From Trichopria drosophilae (Eukaryota > Arthropoda > Insecta > Hymenoptera > Diapriidae): a stretch of DNA of 64,000 nucleotides. The stretch covers positions 67,104,501-67,168,500 of the forward strand of contig CM059582.1 in NCBI GenBank assembly GCA_030407085.1, read 5' to 3'. Below, piece by piece: positions 44,420-55,945 of this stretch (positions within the stretch are counted from its first letter, which is position 1; each line of letters starts with the position of its first letter). The notes under the pieces are model-generated. The model did no database searches. It worked only from the letters and a program-made list of their open reading frames with translations, and had not been told where the DNA came from. The translations under genes and the position numbers were made by a program.

Positions 44420-45870
44420 CCTACATTGCTTTCTTGGTCTATTCAGTTTCCTCTTTTCTTCTGTGCATTCTGCATTTCATCATGGTATCGCCTCTAAATT
44501 TCCTTTTTTCCGCACTTTATCTATTGAATTTCCTTACTCCTGTACCTCCTTTCCGCTCCACACAGCACCTCCTCCATCTCTTTTGTATTCTTTCACTCCC
44601 TTTTTTTAATTAATTAATTAACGGGCGGAATCGCCCTTTTTACTCAATTGTTGGCTTATTATTATTTAATTTGATTTTGCGAGAGCTGCAGATCGACTTA
44701 GACAGATGGCGCCATACTTCACATTTGTTTATGAAATGTAGGACTGCAGAAACGTACACCAAATACAGCAGCGATCATGAGTCGATTTCCGCCAGATAAA
44801 CAATACTTTCGAAACGAAAACACAAACAACGTGGCTCGTCTTACCAACAGCGAGCTGCTGCTTGGAAACGAAATCGAAAAATTGTTCACCAGACGGGGAT
44901 CGAACTCACGACCTACGACTTCGTAGTCCAGTGCATTAACCGCCTGAGCCACCAATTTATCAACCAATTTTGAGCCCTCTGCCTCTCCCCCTTCTTCTAA
45001 CTCTAGCCGCTATTGCAGGCTCAATATCTGTACCTACCCTAGTTCCGAACACAAATTGTCTTACCTCTCCTCCAGCTTCTAAATTCATTAACCTCAGTAA
45101 ATCATCGTCCTTGTCACCTTGCCCCTTTTATCTTCCTGTATGTCCATTATTCTTCTTCATCCCCTTACTTTCCTCCATTTAATATCACCCACTCTCTATT
45201 TTCAATTAATTTTATCAATTTTCTCTTTTCTATGTTTATTTCCGCGTCCTGTGACCTTTCTTCCCTGTTCATTTTTTACACCCTCCTTCCAAACCCGTTC
45301 TTCCTTCTTGCACCCCTTCTTTACTTGTCTACTGGTTGCCATGTACTCTCGCAAACTTATTTTCCGCCATTTTTAAGTTTTTACTGTCAAAATTCGTCAC
45401 TCAACCTTCCTTCTACTTTATTTTTATCTCTTGTACTGCCTTCTCTCTCTCTCTATCTGTCTTAGTCCCGCCCCCTATGTCTATCTTATTGGTACGTTTT
45501 CGTGTACTATTTCACAAAACTCCTTATCTGTAGTTGCCACTGCCGCCAAATTCTTTAAATGAATATAATAACCTTTCTTCATTCTGTTTCGCGTTCACCA
45601 TCTTTCCTATCCGCCTTCGTTTATGTACCTCTGCGCAACCCTTTATGTTACCATTTCCTTTTCTTTGCTTGCGCCCTTGTTTATCTCAGCATCCATACCT
45701 TCCCTACGGCTTTCATAGAAATATTTATACTGCTCTCCATTTCCTCTTTCTTACACAGAGAAAAGATTCAAGCGGCTACTATGTTAGTAAACAGAACTGC
45801 TGCTCAAAATTCGTGGCCGCTCTTGTTCTGCGAATCGTATAACTCTTGTTCTCGCCAAAAAACACCCTAA
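44420..45870. other. CT-rich strand-biased tract
   Basis: The plus strand is strongly pyrimidine-rich for over 1 kb (except the SINE at 44700-44970). Many short frames give Leu/Ser/Phe/Pro-rich peptides with overlapping alternatives in all frames, the pattern of composition bias rather than coding. No splice-bounded exon could be argued. Confidence 0.45.
44700..44970 (-). mobile_element. tRNA-derived SINE
   Basis: On the minus strand, 'tggctcaggcgg' (about 44952) fits a Pol III A box and 'gttcgatcccc' (about 44905) a B box, about 40 nt apart as in tRNA. 'ctacgaa' in between resembles an Arg(ACG) anticodon loop. The cloverleaf is imperfect: the D and T stems have mismatches and extra bases precede the 3' acceptor side, so it is not a working tRNA. 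A ~190-bp unrelated body follows to about 44700. Start is near 44970. Confidence 0.6.
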
Positions 45871-46600
45871 ATAATGGTTGCTGGGATAAAATATCGTATC
45901 TTTAATTTTTCGATTAGAAATACCTTATCTCTGTTTCAACTTTACAGGAGAGAGTATATAAATTTCACATGCGTAAATCAATTCCATCTGGACATAAATA
46001 TTATCATATGTATATAAAATAATATTTGTATCAAATTTGCTGCTGGATTAATTGCTACTGCATGTTAGTAAGAGATTGGATTTCACAAAACCTCTTCAGT
46101 TTACAGTAAATTGAAAAATATCATTAAATTGTATTATATTTTGTCCTTAATGTATTAGCTTTTGCACGTCAATACAAGACAATAAGATTAATTAACCTCT
46201 TCTACAACAAATAAGTTTTATTTTTACAATGTATAGTAGAATTTAGAAACTGAGTTATATATAGAATATATTTTTATACTAGAGTGAATATGTACAATTA
46301 TCTGGGAGTATAAAGATTGCAAGCACAAGTCGAAGGTAATCGTCTGGCAATTACATTCTAGGAGGAAATACACACAGGACCCGAAAAGTAATAAATATTA
46401 CCGTTCCAAAATGAATATCAAAATGCATCTATCAAAATAATTTTTGTCAATAAAAATCATATGCAAATTATATGTACAATATTTCGTATAAATATGACTG
46501 CAATCAATTTGATTTTGAATGTTAATAATACAAGATATTAAATAATTAATTTTTTAAAAAATGGCTTAAATTGCCTCGTACAACACCTGCATATCTTGTG
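45871..46600. other. A/T-rich stretch, nothing recognised
   Basis: No ORF, repeat pair or RNA signature that I can support. Confidence 0.4.
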
Positions 46601-46959
46601 TGCCTCAAACTGGGCTTGTACCCCATTGCGGTCGAAATTGTGAAGAGAGCGCTACTTGGTTATAAGAATACTACGTCAGCCAACTTCTAGTTTACAGCGT
46701 AAGGGCCTTCTCAGGCTGTTCGAACTGTGTGTCAGAGGATTGGGTGACCCAGCTTTAAACTGGGTTAAACTGGGAAACGCGTTCTCAGTGCCTCATGCAT
46801 TGATGACTTGTGGCTTGATTTTTCGGTTGAGAATTGGACGTCTCGTGTGATAACAGTGTGTGAGAGTTATGCCACGGATTTACGATACAAGGACCTCCGT
46901 CGTTACTACTCATCCGAGTCGATCCAGATGCCTATTTAAAGAAAGTTTTCCGACGATCT

Positions 46960-47370
46960 CGCCAGTCTATATCCAACTCGCTGCCAGATTTATTATCTTC
47001 GTCTAAAAGTGCGGCTACGAACTGCCACGGATTTTTCGCGGTCGCTTTGCATCGGAAATTCGTGGTATACCTACAATCCTTTGGCACTTTGCGAAGCCTG
47101 TAATATGGGCGAGAGAGAAACTCTCACTCACATACTGTGTGTCTGTCCTATCTCTCGACCTGCGCGGGAAGGCTTGCGGAGGGTTTCAGAGTTCAGAATC
47201 GTTCGTCTACTAATATAGACGTACGAAAGTCTGCAGTGATGCCAGACTTTCGTACGTCTATAGCATATCTGCTTACAACTGTGGATGTGACCGTTCTGAG
47301 GGCCCTTTTCCTTTTTGTAAAAGCGTGTTTTGTGAGAAGGAAATTTGTTCTTGAGTATTAGCCTTACGGC
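46960..47370 (+). pseudogene. 3' end of a non-LTR retrotransposon ORF2
   Basis: The frame reads MRLRTATDFSRSLCIGN, then CEACNMGERETLTHILCVCP and R..L. 'C..C......ET..HIL..CP.....R' is the Cys/His motif that closes the ORF2 protein of Jockey/CR1/I-type elements, after the reverse transcriptase. The frame stops soon after at a perfect 20-bp hairpin. RT and endonuclease are absent, as in 5'-truncated copies. Confidence 0.6.
47214..47262. repeat. Perfect 20-bp inverted repeat, 9-nt spacer
   Basis: Positions 47214-47233 (tatagacgtacgaaagtctg) and 47243-47262 are exact complements. Perfect pairing stands out inside a decayed region. Confidence 0.95.
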
Positions 47371-47495
47371 ATGCCTGAACAGACTCTGTTTACATAGTTC
47401 AGTTTCAGATTAGGTTGCAACAGCTTTTTTAATATCTTAACGCCGTTATTCTGGACAACCTTCCGCTTTAAGCTTTTTCTCTCTTTTTTTTAAAT

Positions 47496-47556
47496 TACGT
47501 TTATTGCGTTTATTGCGTTTATTGCGTTTATTGCGTTTTTTGCGTTTTTTGCGTTT
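47496..47556. repeat. (ATTGCGTTT)n short tandem repeat
   Basis: About seven 9-bp units lie just outside the left end of LTR copy C. Confidence 0.9.
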
Positions 47557-47717
47557 GTTAATGTACATATCTTATGACCCCCCCAAAAACTTAACCCCAA
47601 AATTCCTTTACCGTCCTCGCCGCTCGCAACCGCCCGCAACCGAAATACAAAACCAATTGAATCCCTGGGGTCACAAAACCTTACGACGCGCAAGATGTTA
47701 ATACGGGCGCCACACCC

Positions 47718-48669
47718 AGAGAACTGTGTCGCCATCTTTTCGCGGGCCCGTGCACGCTAAGATCGCAAGGTTCCTAGCGTGTACTTGCAGCGCTGCGGAC
47801 GGGCATTTTCTTAACGGATCTGTGCGACTCTAGTACGTGCTGCTTCCACGGATAAAGCAAACGGCGCGCGTGAACTAGAGTCACGGGAGTGATCCTACAG
47901 TTACACCAGTGCACTCCATGCTACTTCCCCCACCCGGCTGTGATAGATTCGCTCAGAGTCCGTGACAATTTTTCAAGGGCGCCGTAGGATATTTTGACTA
48001 CGCCGCCATTGTGATTTACGCGCTGTGTTTTTGAGAATAAAACATTATTCGTAGGTTTAATGTATCAATGGTATAAATTAACGTATCAATAAATATAGTT
48101 ATAACTTTATTTAAGGCAATATTTACGTTTTTGTTCTTAGCGTCGAGGCCATCATTTTTACCTATGAAAGCGAAAGAAACATACATACAGCTTCATTAGC
48201 CACTAGATTCATTTGTAATAAAAGTATCTTAAATTTAAGAAAAGTTTCTTAAATTTAATAAAAGTTTTTAAAATGTAATAAAAATTTTCTTAAATATAAT
48301 AACACGTTTTTTTTACACCGCAGGACACTCGAGAGCTCGTGAATCTTTTGTACAAGTGCACCATTGTAATTTACGCCCGCGTGGCGAGTACAAAATATCC
48401 TACGGCACCCTTGAAAAATTGTCACGGACTCTGTGCGAATCTATCACAGACGGGTGGGGGAAGTAGCATGGAGTGCACTGGTGTAACTGTAGGATCACTC
48501 CCGTGACTATAGTTCACGCGCGTCGTTTCCTTTATCCATGGAAGCAGCACGTACTAGAGTCGCACAGACCCGTTGAGAAAATGCCCGTCCGCAGCGCTGC
48601 AAGTACACGCTAGGAACCTTGCGATCTTAGCGTGCACGGGCCCGCGAAAAGATGGCGACACAGTTCTCT
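47718..48669. mobile_element. Foldback element inside LTR copy C
   Basis: Arms of about 280 bp (47718-47997 and 48395-48669) start 'agagaactgtgtcgccatct' and its complement and match closely. A ~400-bp A/T-rich loop separates them. There is no ORF. Copy A of the LTR lacks it, so it is a later insertion. Confidence 0.8.
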
Positions 48670-49249
48670 CGGTGCAGGCATGCCGAAGCATACCGAATTT
48701 ATAGGCGCGCCGCAAGGTGATGGTGTGCCCGTATTATGCTCAGCCTCGAGATCCCCTCGGCACGGGAGAGGGCGGTATTCGCAGGCGCAGTCAAAACTCG
48801 AAAACGAAACTCGACGATAGAAACTAGCGGTCACGAACAGCGAGGACGGGTTAACCTCAAAACAGAACCCCACACTATCGTCACGATGCCGAAACGCGAA
48901 TTCAATACTATTTACCCGACGTCAGAACGAAACGAAACCAAGTTTTTCCGACCAAAAATGTTGGGTTTCCCCGTAGGGGACGGGAGCCATTCGGACAAAA
49001 TTCAATACAAAAAGTCGCGCCACACCTCCACAGCGTAACCAAGATTTCCACATTATCCGCGATCGACGCTAGCTTCGACTACGCAGGCCAGCGCCGCTTG
49101 ATCCGAACACTCCCGAACGCGTGTACGGCTGTTTCCGCGGAACGACCTACGCCACGAGGCCGGGACTTGCACTACGATTTCATTTATCGATTGAATAAAT
49201 TCCAAGGTAATGCGTATCGTATTTTAATAATCGCGTAAAAGACTGCATG

Positions 49250-49760
49250 ATTAAGAGTGCTCTCCTTGAATATTTTCAAGGACGATAGCCGTAAGGTAGT
49301 CTCTTTTGAATCTTAGGTTAAACCCTTCGAAATCTCTTCGAAGGCGCTATCCGCGGGACGAGTTATTTAAGCTTTACAACATTTTAATTATCTCCTTGAT
49401 CCCTGTCAAGTACGATAGCCGTAAAAAGGTTTTCTTTAAGGTTAATTAAACCCTTTGAATGAGATTCAAAGGCGATATCCAGTTTAATAATGATTTAAAT
49501 ATTAAGAAAAGTTTAGTGTCTCCTTGACCAATGTCAAGGACGATACCCGCAACAAAGTTTTCTTTAAAGTTAATTAAACCCTTTGAATAAGATTCAAAGG
49601 CGATATCCATTTTAAGAATTATTTAAATTTTAAGAAAAGTTTAGTCTCCATGACCAATGTCAAGGACGATAGCCGCAAAAGCTTTTCTTTAAGGTTAATT
49701 AAACCCTTTGAATCAAATTCAAAGGCGATATCCATTTTAAGAATTATTTAAATATTACGA
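49250..49760. repeat. Internal tandem units of LTR copy C (~5 copies)
   Basis: Units of about 110 bp with 'tcaaggacgatagcc', 'ttaattaaaccctttgaat' and 'caaaggcgatatcca'. Copy A has about three. Confidence 0.8.
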
Positions 49761-51329
49761 AATTTTCACCTTCCTTGGAACTTTTCCAACCCGGGCGACG
49801 CGGAACAAAGAAATTATTATTTTGATTTTACCGCGTGGTGCCAGCCTACCGCGCACGAACTTGGTTGCTGAAACGCGTTAGCCAAACAAAGGACGAAACC
49901 CGCACTACGTCCAAAATTACATTTTAGCCGCGATGCTTCCAAGATGACGAGACCCACTTTAAAGATTTTAAGAGAAAGATTTTAAATTCAAAAAAAGAAA
50001 CGAAAAGAATGCACGAGTGATTCGCGGCACTTCACTCAGAAACGCGAGCGAGGAATTCACGAACGAATCCCGGAAAGCGATAGCAAAACGACAAGAATTA
50101 AGATTAAGAAAGATCGATTTGCCTTCCGGAACTCGTGTTACCTTGTCACCAAGCGACGCTCACCTTCCAAAGCCCAGGTAGTCCTGCCGCTGCCGCTGCC
50201 AGAACGAGAATGGCCCGAGGCTCGTCGCCGCCTTGCCAGAACGCGGTCCTCGCCTGACTACCGTGGCTTTCACCGCGGCGTCTCTTCCCCTTTTCCACCG
50301 ATTCCCCTCACGCCTTCTGGAACCTTCTAGAGACTTCCAGAAGCGGTAGCGGTAAACATCCATTGTCTCGATACCTCTATCAAAACAACAGATGCCTTTG
50401 TTTATTCCGTAACCATCATAACAAAGCGACGAGAACCTTTCTAATCAGGCTCTTTATGTTCAATTATTAACGAGAATTTCAAAACAATAAACGATATAAT
50501 ATTATCCGCGATGCAAAATATAATCTGTTTTTCGAAATTATCAAAATATCGAGAACTTTCTAACGAAATTAATATTCTAAAATGATGTGAAAAATGCCCA
50601 AGTATGCGTACTAAGTTTTATAATTACTCAAATCCGCTACTACACGATATCCAAAAATATTAAACAATGCAAAAGAAAAGAATTTAAACGATAAAATTTT
50701 CTTTTCAGTTTCAGATGAAAACCAAGACGAATTTATACGATGCATGATGTAATCTCCTCCCCCTTTTCCTAAACTTTTTGTTAAATAATTACTGGCCACA
50801 TCCTTTAGACCGAGATCGACTAACTATGCACTTGCTCAAACTAAAACTATCTAATCAACTAACCTTAATAACTAGCTACGCAGTATCTTCTTTCAATACA
50901 TTGGCGCCTATGCTATTTAACGCAATGCAAGGTGATTCCAAAAATTAGCGCCACTACAGCAGTCCCCTTATAAAAATCACCATTGCCTCGGATTGAGCCT
51001 CCCGGAAAGACAAAGTCTGTAGTTATTTAAAGCGGTAGTTTATTTCCGGGAGCCAAAACTACACCTAAAAACTTGCGCCCCCCCCCCCCCATTTACCCAA
51101 CGGATATGACCCCCGCGACTGCAGTACTAGAAAAATATTAGCGCCTCTATCGGCAGTCCCCCCTATTATTAGCACTGCAGCATCCCAACGAGTTGATTCT
51201 CGCTCACAACTGCGGCTGTAACGTGTTGCCACGTTACAATCTATTAAGCACGGGCACTTTTTAAAATGTATTTTTTTTTCTGTAAATTTATCATGTGTAC
51301 TATACCCCCAGGAATATTATTCGAATATA

Positions 51330-51356
51330 GGTTAATAAATATCTATCTATCTATCT
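51330..51356. repeat. (TATC)n microsatellite
   Basis: About five TATC units just outside LTR copy C. Confidence 0.9.
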
Positions 51357-51477
51357 AAATAATTAATTGTATACATTTTTTAATAATAACAAAATTTATT
51401 CAGCTTTCTAACAAGAACTAGGTATATAACGTACGCGTTTATATATTGCGTTTATAATTGTACAATTTTTTTTAAAG

Positions 51478-52500
51478 AACTATTAAAGATTCATAGAAGG
51501 ATCGATTTTCAAAGGGTATAAGAGGTTTGCTTGTTTTACAAAGACTTAACAAATCTCTTAACGTATTTTCGAATACACCGAGATTACATGAATACGCACG
51601 TTTAAGGTGATACGTCGAAAAATGTACAGGGCGACTAACGTGTTCGTGAAGTTTAATTGACATCGGTTCATCAGTAAGAGAAATTTTGTATCAACATGTT
51701 TTAAGTCAAAATTCCTGGAGTTTGTATATTAGCACACACTTCTTTTACTTTTGACCATGGAATGTTCGTGCCGCTGGTGTTCTTCGACATGCTTAATTTG
51801 GCGACTAATTCCCGAAAATCGTATATCATTTCTTGTTTAACTTCTGTAACAACATAAGGTTTTCCACTCTTTGCTGTAGAAATAGTCTGGATCCACTATT
51901 GAGGCGTATATATATTTTTGGACTTGCTGCTTCCCTCTATAGTACTACGCATCGAATCAGCTTCGTTTTGAGTGTGACCGCATTCTAAAAATCTGTGTAC
52001 TATTCTAACATTATATTTAACTGCCGCGTATGCAAACATAGCAAAAACAAACCTATTTTTATTCTGCCCTCCACAACTATCTGAATAAAAACGAAAATCG
52101 GTTACGTTTTCAGAGCTCATTTTTTCGATGTAGTTCAAAATGAAACTTGCGATTTCATTTGAACCTTTATTTCCAATGTCTTCCCTCCAAACGTAGCAAT
52201 GCCCATGAAAACGGCTAATATCGTATACTGCAAAATCATACACCGACAGTTTTCGTTTGTAGCAAAAGATGGAAGATTCGTCTTTTGGAAGGGACAGTGT
52301 TTTTGTAAATCGAAACATCCTACAGAAATATGATTATTTCTATTATTCTTTGCCTTTACAGAGTCAAGAGATTTAAGATTTCTGCTTTGTATTTTATTCT
52401 CAATATGTACATTGTAATTATCTTGCAAATTTAATTTTTCACTTTCATTGGCAATTGAATATGTGTGGCGGACATAAGCCACCTTTTAAAAAACCTGCAC
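51478..52500 (-). pseudogene. DUF7869-type (RNase H-like) protein, C-terminal half, frameshifted
   Basis: Two overlapping frames join. The first (52482-52320) ends NHISVGCFDLQK. The second (52318-51896) reads IFCYKRKLSVYDFAVYD, RFYSDSCGGQNKNRF and FLECGHTQNEADSM. 'YSDSC.GQN.N' plus 'FLE.GHT..E.DSMH' is the hallmark of the DUF7869 family of arthropod proteins (from memory), thought to have an RNase H-like fold and to spread with mobile elements. A further segment at 51663-51478 (LRDLLSLCKTSKPLIPFENR, SFYESL) matches the usual C-terminal end. One frameshift (about 52320) and a stop after YTPQ (51898) show decay, although introns cannot be excluded. Confidence 0.65.
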
Positions 52501-53160
52501 CAGTATATGGAAATGAATTGAGCAGAGCAGAAAATAAGAATTATTCGTAATCTAGGAACGTAATACTATTTTCAATCATATCAAGCTAATACATTACATA
52601 ATTAAAAAAAAACGAAAATTTAAATGCTCAAATAATGCGTATAAATATAAGTTAAAACAAATTCCAGGAATTCGAGTATTTCAATAATTAGGCAAATTTA
52701 AAATCGCCGTTATCGAAAGAAAGAAAAGTTAACGCGAGTTTTTTATGCGCTATTGGGAAAGATATTCCGTAACAATTTTTCCTATGTTTAAGCCAGGTCC
52801 ACCATAATAATTTTATGGGAACACATAATGAATGAAATTGAACATGGTAATCATTTTTTATGTACGATACTTTTTGATTCCATGTGGATTGAAACGCTCG
52901 CTAAGTAAGAAATGATATCATAACGATGGAACACCTTATTTTTTTAGTGCATGTGAGTCTTTTATTGCATTCGGTTCCCCATAATTTTCAACCGTTACGT
53001 ATTACCAACGAGGCAAAAGTATCATGAAAACATCATGATGTTTTTATAATTTAAAAGAAAAATCATTCGTTGTACTTCGAAGATGCATAGCCTAACATGA
53101 CAGCATTATTTTTCAGCTCATGTTTTTTGTATAAATTTCATTTCGAATACATGATCACAT
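52501..53160. other. A/T-rich stretch, nothing recognised
   Basis: No coding or repeat structure that I can support. Confidence 0.4.
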
Positions 53161-53478
53161 TAATTTAACCCCTTCATCGGGAGTACGATCCAATCAGATT
53201 AGCAAGCTTTCAGGGTCAGGCCTACAAAAGGCGTCCCCTCCAGGTCAATTTAGAGCACTTTTATTCCGGTAACCTCCAGGAGCATATAGAGGACTTCAAC
53301 TAAATACACGAACCCGATATCAGCCGGAAGCTCATGAACCAGTCCTTTTCAGGACTACTAAAGGAACTTTCTCAAAACTCTTCCGGACTTTTTTACATCG
53401 GCTGGATCTTCGTTACCGTCAGCTTGGTACGTATACCGGGCTCCTAGGAGATTCCAGGAGGTATCTAGATCATTGCGA

Positions 53479-53640
53479 GCCATCCGAAGTGATAGGCAAC
53501 CGAACATACTCCGACGTCGACGAGTCACCAGCTCAAGGTCATCAGAAGCCATCCGAAGTGATAGGCAACCGGACATACTCCGACGTCGTTACGGTCCTGT
53601 GCGACTTTCCAGACTAGTCACCAGTCCAAGGCCATCAGAG
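53479..53640. repeat. 68-bp direct repeat (2 copies plus a partial)
   Basis: 'gccatccgaagtgataggca' starts at 53479 and 53547, with 'acatactccgacgtcg' following each time. A third partial copy ('actagtcaccag', 'aaggccatcaga') follows at about 53612. Confidence 0.85.
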
Positions 53641-53819
53641 TTGAAAGGCTCTCCATACTGTCTGTTCTTGACCCACCGCACACTGTTCGAGATACACGGG
53701 ATCGAGATACACGGGCAAAACCTCATTTTGGAAGTTCGTAAAAAAAATACAAAACCTTGTTCTACATGTCGTAGGCATGTTTCCGGTAACTAGTACATTT
53801 AAACATTCGCGAAACAAAA

Positions 53820-55140
53820 TTTTTTGTACTTTTTAAAAATATGCCAAGAATAACAGTAAATTTAAGTGCTATTGCATATTGTTTTAAGCGCTACATACCT
53901 CTGAATAATTCAACTCCATAAACAGAAATCGCTATTTTTTTCCCCTAACATTATGTTACTCAAACTTATATCACACGTGGCTGTAATAGTTGTAAATAAA
54001 TATTGGGAGAAATAATTAATTTATAACAAAAGTCATATTTTAAACAATTTTGAAAATTAAAAAAGTGAAAAAGTAGTTTTGCCTCGAGGTGCTCTGGTTC
54101 GGGACCATAGACATATTTTAGAGGACACACACATGTACATTTTCCAATTCTAAAATGTTGCCGATTGACTCGTTAACGTCCAGAACTTGGGCATTTTTCC
54201 CCTTTGATCGATTATTTTCGTAACGATTTCGAACAAATTCGATATCAGTCAATATTTGAATATTTTCGAGGTCGCCCTTCAAGATTCCGATGTCAATTGT
54301 ATTTTAACCAGCTGGACTTCCAATATGGCGCCAAATTCGGTAAAAATTGACAAGAGTTGTGAACATATTGATTTAAATTATCATTTTTTTTGACGCAATT
54401 AAAACTATAGTTTTCTATTCAAACAATGGTGCACAGAATACCAGAATCGTAAGCCAAAATTTAGTTTTTGACTCCACATAACAAGTAACATTTACAAAAT
54501 AGTGAAAAATTTTGTGAAATATGACTTTTTAAAAGTGTTTACTCATAACAGTAAGAAACCTTATGAATTGTTATCAACGTCATTATTTTTATGAATTCTT
54601 TATCACTGTGACGAATATATTATCATCTTTTTGAAATTCAAAATGGCCGACACAGCATGGTTTTTCATCTTTAGTTGATGGCATTTTTATTAATTGGTCT
54701 TGTAAACTGAAACATTCAGATTTGGACAGCTAAAACGTTAGAGCAGATATAGGTATATATGTACCTAATATATGTATATATTTACATTATATTAAAAAAT
54801 ATACATGTATATAGGTGTATATCGGTAAAATGAATAATGAACTATAAAATTATTACTGTAGGTTATTCGAAATAATTATTACAATCATGCCTAATGTAAT
54901 TTCTCATGTATATAAAAATTGTTATTTTAAATGTCTGAAAAGTATTTTTGTTTTCGTCTCACTGTTTTTCAGAGAATTGTCTCTGTTGCAATATTTCTAA
55001 GAAAGCAAAATAAACAAAAAATCTCGCTGAAAAGATTTTACATATAGCTACTGCAGTGAACAATCTGTTGTCTAAAATTATGATACCATCATTAAGTTTT
55101 ATTAATGGCAAATAAAAGTTATTAGCATAAACATATATTA
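53820..55140. other. A/T-rich intergenic stretch
   Basis: It contains a stretch near 54270-54350 ('tcgaggtcgcccttcaagat', 'ccaatatggcgcc') related to the palindrome at 29500-30550, and a TATA-rich microsatellite near 54750-54810. No gene was recognised. Confidence 0.4.
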
Positions 55141-55146
55141 ATTTGT

Positions 55147-55506
55147 ATGGTTCCCCACCGTTTGAAAAAGACACTAAGAGATGGCGCCCGAGCTGCGCGC
55201 CACAGATGTTTACGCATTGTATGCACACATAAACAGATATTTTGTGTGCAGATCGCTTGTCAGGACTGTAAAAAATTGATCATGTGTAAGTTAAAAAGAT
55301 TAGAAGTACATAATTTTGTAATGACTTGTGACAATATACGGAGTATAGAAGAGAAAAAAGAAAAGATTTTGGAATTTGTGGCGGAAAAATTTAATTGTCG
55401 GGAGAATGATAAACGGGCAGAATTAAAGCACTCTGCAAGTCGACATTTTACATCTAAATACATTGAAAAGTGGAATGAATGTGGTCGAAAAAACGGAAGA
55501 TTTTGA
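55147..55506 (+). CDS. Hypothetical protein, 119 residues
   Basis: A frame from ATG contains paired cysteines (CQDCKKLIMC near residues 38-47) and a basic, helical second half ending HFTSKYIEKWNECGRKNGRF. The spacing K.R..E.K...E......CREN...A has an ordinary protein look rather than satellite translation. The stop falls exactly where the 132-bp satellite begins, so the natural end may have been lost. No family was identified. It could be an exon of a transposon or host gene. Confidence 0.35.
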   Translation: MVPHRLKKTLRDGARAARHRCLRIVCTHKQIFCVQIACQDCKKLIMCKLKRLEVHNFVMTCDNIRSIEEKKEKILEFVAEKFNCRENDKRAELKHSASRHFTSKYIEKWNECGRKNGRF

Positions 55507-55945
55507 TTTTTGAAATTCTGAGCTCAGATTCGTATTCAGCGACCTCGAAAACATTACTAGCTAAAATTTGGAGCGAATCGTTCCATCATTCGCAAAGATA
55601 GAGGGTTACGGTCCGGCATATTGGATCCGCCATTTTGATTTTTGAAATTCTGAGCTCAGATTCGTATTCAGCGACCTCGAAAACATTACTAGCTAAAATT
55701 TGGAGCGAATCGTTCCATCATTCGCAAAGATAGAGGGTTACGGTCCGCCATATTGGATCCGCCATTTTGATTTTTGAAATTCTGAGCTCAGATTCGTATT
55801 CAACGACCTCGAAAACATTACTACCTAAAATTTGGAGCGAATCGTTCCATCATTCGCAAAGTTAGAGGGTTACGGTCCGCCATATTGGATCCGCCATTTT
55901 GATTTTTGAAATTCTGAGCTCATATTCTTAATCAGCGACCTCAGA
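55501..55945. repeat. Satellite, 3.4 copies of a 132-bp unit
   Basis: Units begin at 55501, 55633, 55765 and 55897 ('ttttgatttttgaaattctg') with very few differences and contain 'attggatccgccattt' and 'attactagctaaaatttgg'. The regular spacing and high identity suggest recent tandem duplication. Confidence 0.95.

Larger units (their letters stand above)
47573..51238 (-). mobile_element. Solo LTR of the Gypsy-like family, copy C, with nested foldback
   Basis: On the minus strand it starts TGTAACGTGGCAACACG (51238) and ends GGGGGGGTCATA (47573). The flanks carry a 4-bp duplication, ATCT, at 47569-47572 and 51239-51242, the expected Gypsy-type target-site size. Subtracting the foldback element (47718-48669) leaves about 2.7 kb of LTR. 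It is collinear with copy A but has more 110-bp internal units and an extra ~150 bp at 49830-49980. No gag or pol is adjacent, so it is a recombined solo LTR. Confidence 0.85.

Noticed and set aside
44884..44960. Functional tRNA-Arg gene on the minus strand
   Set aside because: The boxes are present but D and T stems mismatch and the acceptor arm cannot pair at the right distance. A SINE head explains it better.
44969..45842. Several overlapping Leu/Ser/Pro/Phe-rich frames
   Set aside because: Composition artefact of a CT-rich strand; many frames are open together and none has a domain.
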